Source: Candidatus Tayloriibacteriota bacterium
Lineage (GTDB): Bacteria > Patescibacteriota > Minisyncoccia > Phycocordibacterales > PALSA-1337
Length of the DNA: 12,974 nt
NCBI GenBank assembly: GCA_023269245.1
Contig: JAHFMB010000017.1
Span: 1 to 12,974, forward strand
Direction of reading: 5' to 3'
Part shown: piece after piece, positions 11,615 to 12,974 of the stretch
How the letters are laid out: the number at the start of each line of letters is the position of its first letter
How positions within the stretch are numbered: the stretch's first letter is position 1
The notes under the pieces: model-generated
The model's input: the letters and a program-made list of their open reading frames with translations, nothing else
What the model was told of the DNA's origin: nothing
Databases searched by the model: none
Made by a program: the position numbers and the translations under genes

Positions 11615-12625
11615 ATGTCAATACCCCCTCAAAACTCCCCTGCTGATGAGAAAGATGTTGGTTTTCTTGACCAGACCCTCCGCCCTGCACGCTGGGATGA
11701 GTATATTGGCCAAAAAAATATCAAGGATAACCTTCACATCCTACTTACCGCCGCAAAGGAGCGTGAACACCCTCCGGAACACATCCTTTTTTATGGTCCG
11801 CCTGGTCTTGGAAAGACCACGTTAGCACATCTTATAGCCAAGGAAACTCAGGCTCAAATGAAGGTTACCTCTGGGCCCGCCATACTCAAAGTTGGCGACT
11901 TGGCATCCATTGTGACCAACCTGTCGGCTGGAGACATTTTATTCATCGACGAGATCCATCGATTGAACAAGGCTATTGAGGAAGTACTGTATCCTGCTAT
12001 GGAGTCAGGGACGTTGGATATTATCATAGGAAAAGGCCCGTCGGCAAGAACTATCCAGCTCGACCTTCCCCCATTCACCCTTATAGCTGCCACGACCCGT
12101 ATAGCCATGATTTCGTCGCCACTGCGATCACGCTTCTCAGGAGGCGTCTTCAAGCTAGAATTTTATTCGGATAAAGAGATTGCTGAGATCATCAAGCGTT
12201 CCGCAAAGATTTTGGGTATTGAAATTCATCCTGATGCCGTTCATGAGATTGCCATTCGATCGCGCTTCACCCCGCGTACTGCCAACTATCATTTGAAACG
12301 ATGCCGTGATTACGCCCAAATACACAAAACGACCCTTACTAAAGACGTGGTTGAAAAGGCTCTCACTATGCTCGGCGTCGACATTTTAGGACTTACCTCT
12401 GCTGACCGCGAAATTTTGAAGGTTATTATTGGAAAATTTGGCGGTGGTCCAGTAGGACTGAATACAATTGCAGCTGCCTTATCAGAGGAACAAGCCACTA
12501 TCGAAGAAGTCTACGAGCCGTATTTGATTCAGCTGGGATTACTTGAGCGCACCCCCCGAGGTAGAGTAGTCACCGATAAGGCATATGCGCATATGGGAGA
12601 AAAGGGTACGGCAAAATTGTTATAA
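11615..12625 (+). CDS. ruvB: Holliday junction branch-migration helicase RuvB
   Basis: AAA+ hexameric motor that, with RuvA, drives branch migration of recombination intermediates. The ATG at 11615 gives 336 aa, the normal size, starting just ahead of the conserved LRPARWDEYIGQ (22-33). The ATG at 11573 would add 14 unusual residues and lies on a possible promoter start (TATACC at 11562-11567). Visible motifs are Walker A YGPPGLGKTT (60-69), Walker B DILFIDEIHRL (107-117), sensor 1 TLIAATTR (155-162), the arginine-finger region SPLRSRF (168-174), sensor 2 TPRTANYHLKR (219-229) and the C-terminal winged helix GGGPVGLNTIAAAL (276-289) to ERTPRGRVVT (311-320). No ruvA or ruvC lies adjacent; yebC follows. 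Confidence 0.97.
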   Translation: MSIPPQNSPADEKDVGFLDQTLRPARWDEYIGQKNIKDNLHILLTAAKEREHPPEHILFYGPPGLGKTTLAHLIAKETQAQMKVTSGPAILKVGDLASIVTNLSAGDILFIDEIHRLNKAIEEVLYPAMESGTLDIIIGKGPSARTIQLDLPPFTLIAATTRIAMISSPLRSRFSGGVFKLEFYSDKEIAEIIKRSAKILGIEIHPDAVHEIAIRSRFTPRTANYHLKRCRDYAQIHKTTLTKDVVEKALTMLGVDILGLTSADREILKVIIGKFGGGPVGLNTIAAALSEEQATIEEVYEPYLIQLGLLERTPRGRVVTDKAYAHMGEKGTAKLL

Positions 12626-12632
12626 TGTGTGG

Positions 12633-12660
12633 TTGTGTTTTTTATTAGAAATTGTAAACT
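12633..12660 (+). promoter_or_regulatory. Possible promoter of yebC
   Basis: TTGTGT (12633-12638), a 16-bp spacer and TAAACT (12655-12660) lie 9 nt before the ATG at 12670, giving a leader of about 3 nt. A TATAAT at 12621-12626, overlapping the ruvB stop codon, is an alternative without a -35 box. Confidence 0.35.
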
Positions 12661-12669
12661 GCCTCTACT

Positions 12670-12974
12670 ATGTCCGGCCACAACAAATATTCAAAAATTA
12701 AACATGTTAAGGCAAAGAATGACGCTCAGAAGAGTAAGAATTTCGGCAAACTCGTTCGCCTTATCACGGTGGAAGCAAAAAAGGCAAACGGTATACTTAC
12801 CTCCCCTGGTCTACAAGCCGCTATCGAAAAGGCCCGCGGGGAAAATATGCCGAACGACACAATTGACCGTGCCATCAAAAAAGCGACGACTGACAATTCG
12901 GCCGCGATGGAATCAATTATCTATGAAACATACGGCCCAGGGGGCATCGCTATATTGATAGAAGCACTTACCGA
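12670..12974 (+). CDS. yebC: YebC/TACO1-family protein, partial at the right edge
   Basis: YebC/PmpR family protein. Members were described as transcriptional regulators, and TACO1/YebC proteins act as translation factors that help ribosomes through difficult motifs. The 101 complete codons before the window edge begin with the family signature MSGHNKYSKIKHVKAKNDAQ, followed by KLVRLITVEAKKANG (27-41), AAIEKARGENMPNDTIDRAI (50-69) and YETYGPGGIAILIEAL (86-101), all strongly conserved. The full protein should be about 240 aa. It starts 44 bp after ruvB, in the same direction; yebC commonly neighbours ruv genes in bacteria, which fits. Confidence 0.95.
   Translation, partial: MSGHNKYSKIKHVKAKNDAQKSKNFGKLVRLITVEAKKANGILTSPGLQAAIEKARGENMPNDTIDRAIKKATTDNSAAMESIIYETYGPGGIAILIEALT

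Noticed and set aside
12629..12958. Plus-strand open frame of 109 codons before the right edge
   Set aside because: It is out of frame with yebC, whose conserved family signature is read from the ATG at 12670.
1..12974. CRISPR arrays, transposases, phage genes or toxin-antitoxin pairs
   Set aside because: No regularly spaced direct repeats and no recognisable proteins of these types were found on either strand.

Overview
This window looks like chromosomal DNA from a small-genome bacterium, most probably a Patescibacteria/CPR lineage of the Parcubacteria type. That placement is inference. It rests on the compact mix of housekeeping genes, a DNA polymerase I without a proofreading domain, a short DNA polymerase III delta-like protein, a divergent RNase P RNA, a tRNA without encoded CCA, weak Shine-Dalgarno signals and several start codons only 6-7 nt after a -10 box. 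No marker gene that would fix the taxonomy lies in the window.

Layout, left to right. A zinc amidase gene (minus strand) runs off the left edge and is divergent from an Fpg/MutM DNA glycosylase gene (plus). Between them lies a 121-bp element with perfect 37-bp inverted repeats. Fpg converges on a SpoU-type RNA methyltransferase gene (minus) across a stem-loop terminator. The methyltransferase is divergent from a small DoxX-like membrane protein. Next come tRNA-Lys(UUU), preceded by a large quasi-palindrome that reaches into its acceptor stem, and a YjdF/DUF2238-like membrane protein.

A minus-strand cluster then reads tsaE, polA, holA-like, with gaps of 18 and 12 bp. It covers tRNA t6A modification and DNA repair/replication. 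polA carries an in-frame GC-rich stem-loop segment in its central linker. Upstream of this cluster sits a separate minus-strand unit for a secreted Pro/Gly-rich protein of unknown function. It has a fully consensus promoter and its own terminator.

The right part reads on the plus strand: pilB (type IV pilus assembly ATPase), a small coiled-coil protein, a divergent RNase P RNA gene, ruvB, and yebC, which runs off the right edge.

No complete transposase, phage, CRISPR or toxin-antitoxin locus is visible. The most interesting signals are non-coding: the 37-bp inverted repeat, the tRNA-linked quasi-palindrome, the element inside polA, the divergent RNase P RNA and the leaderless promoter geometry.
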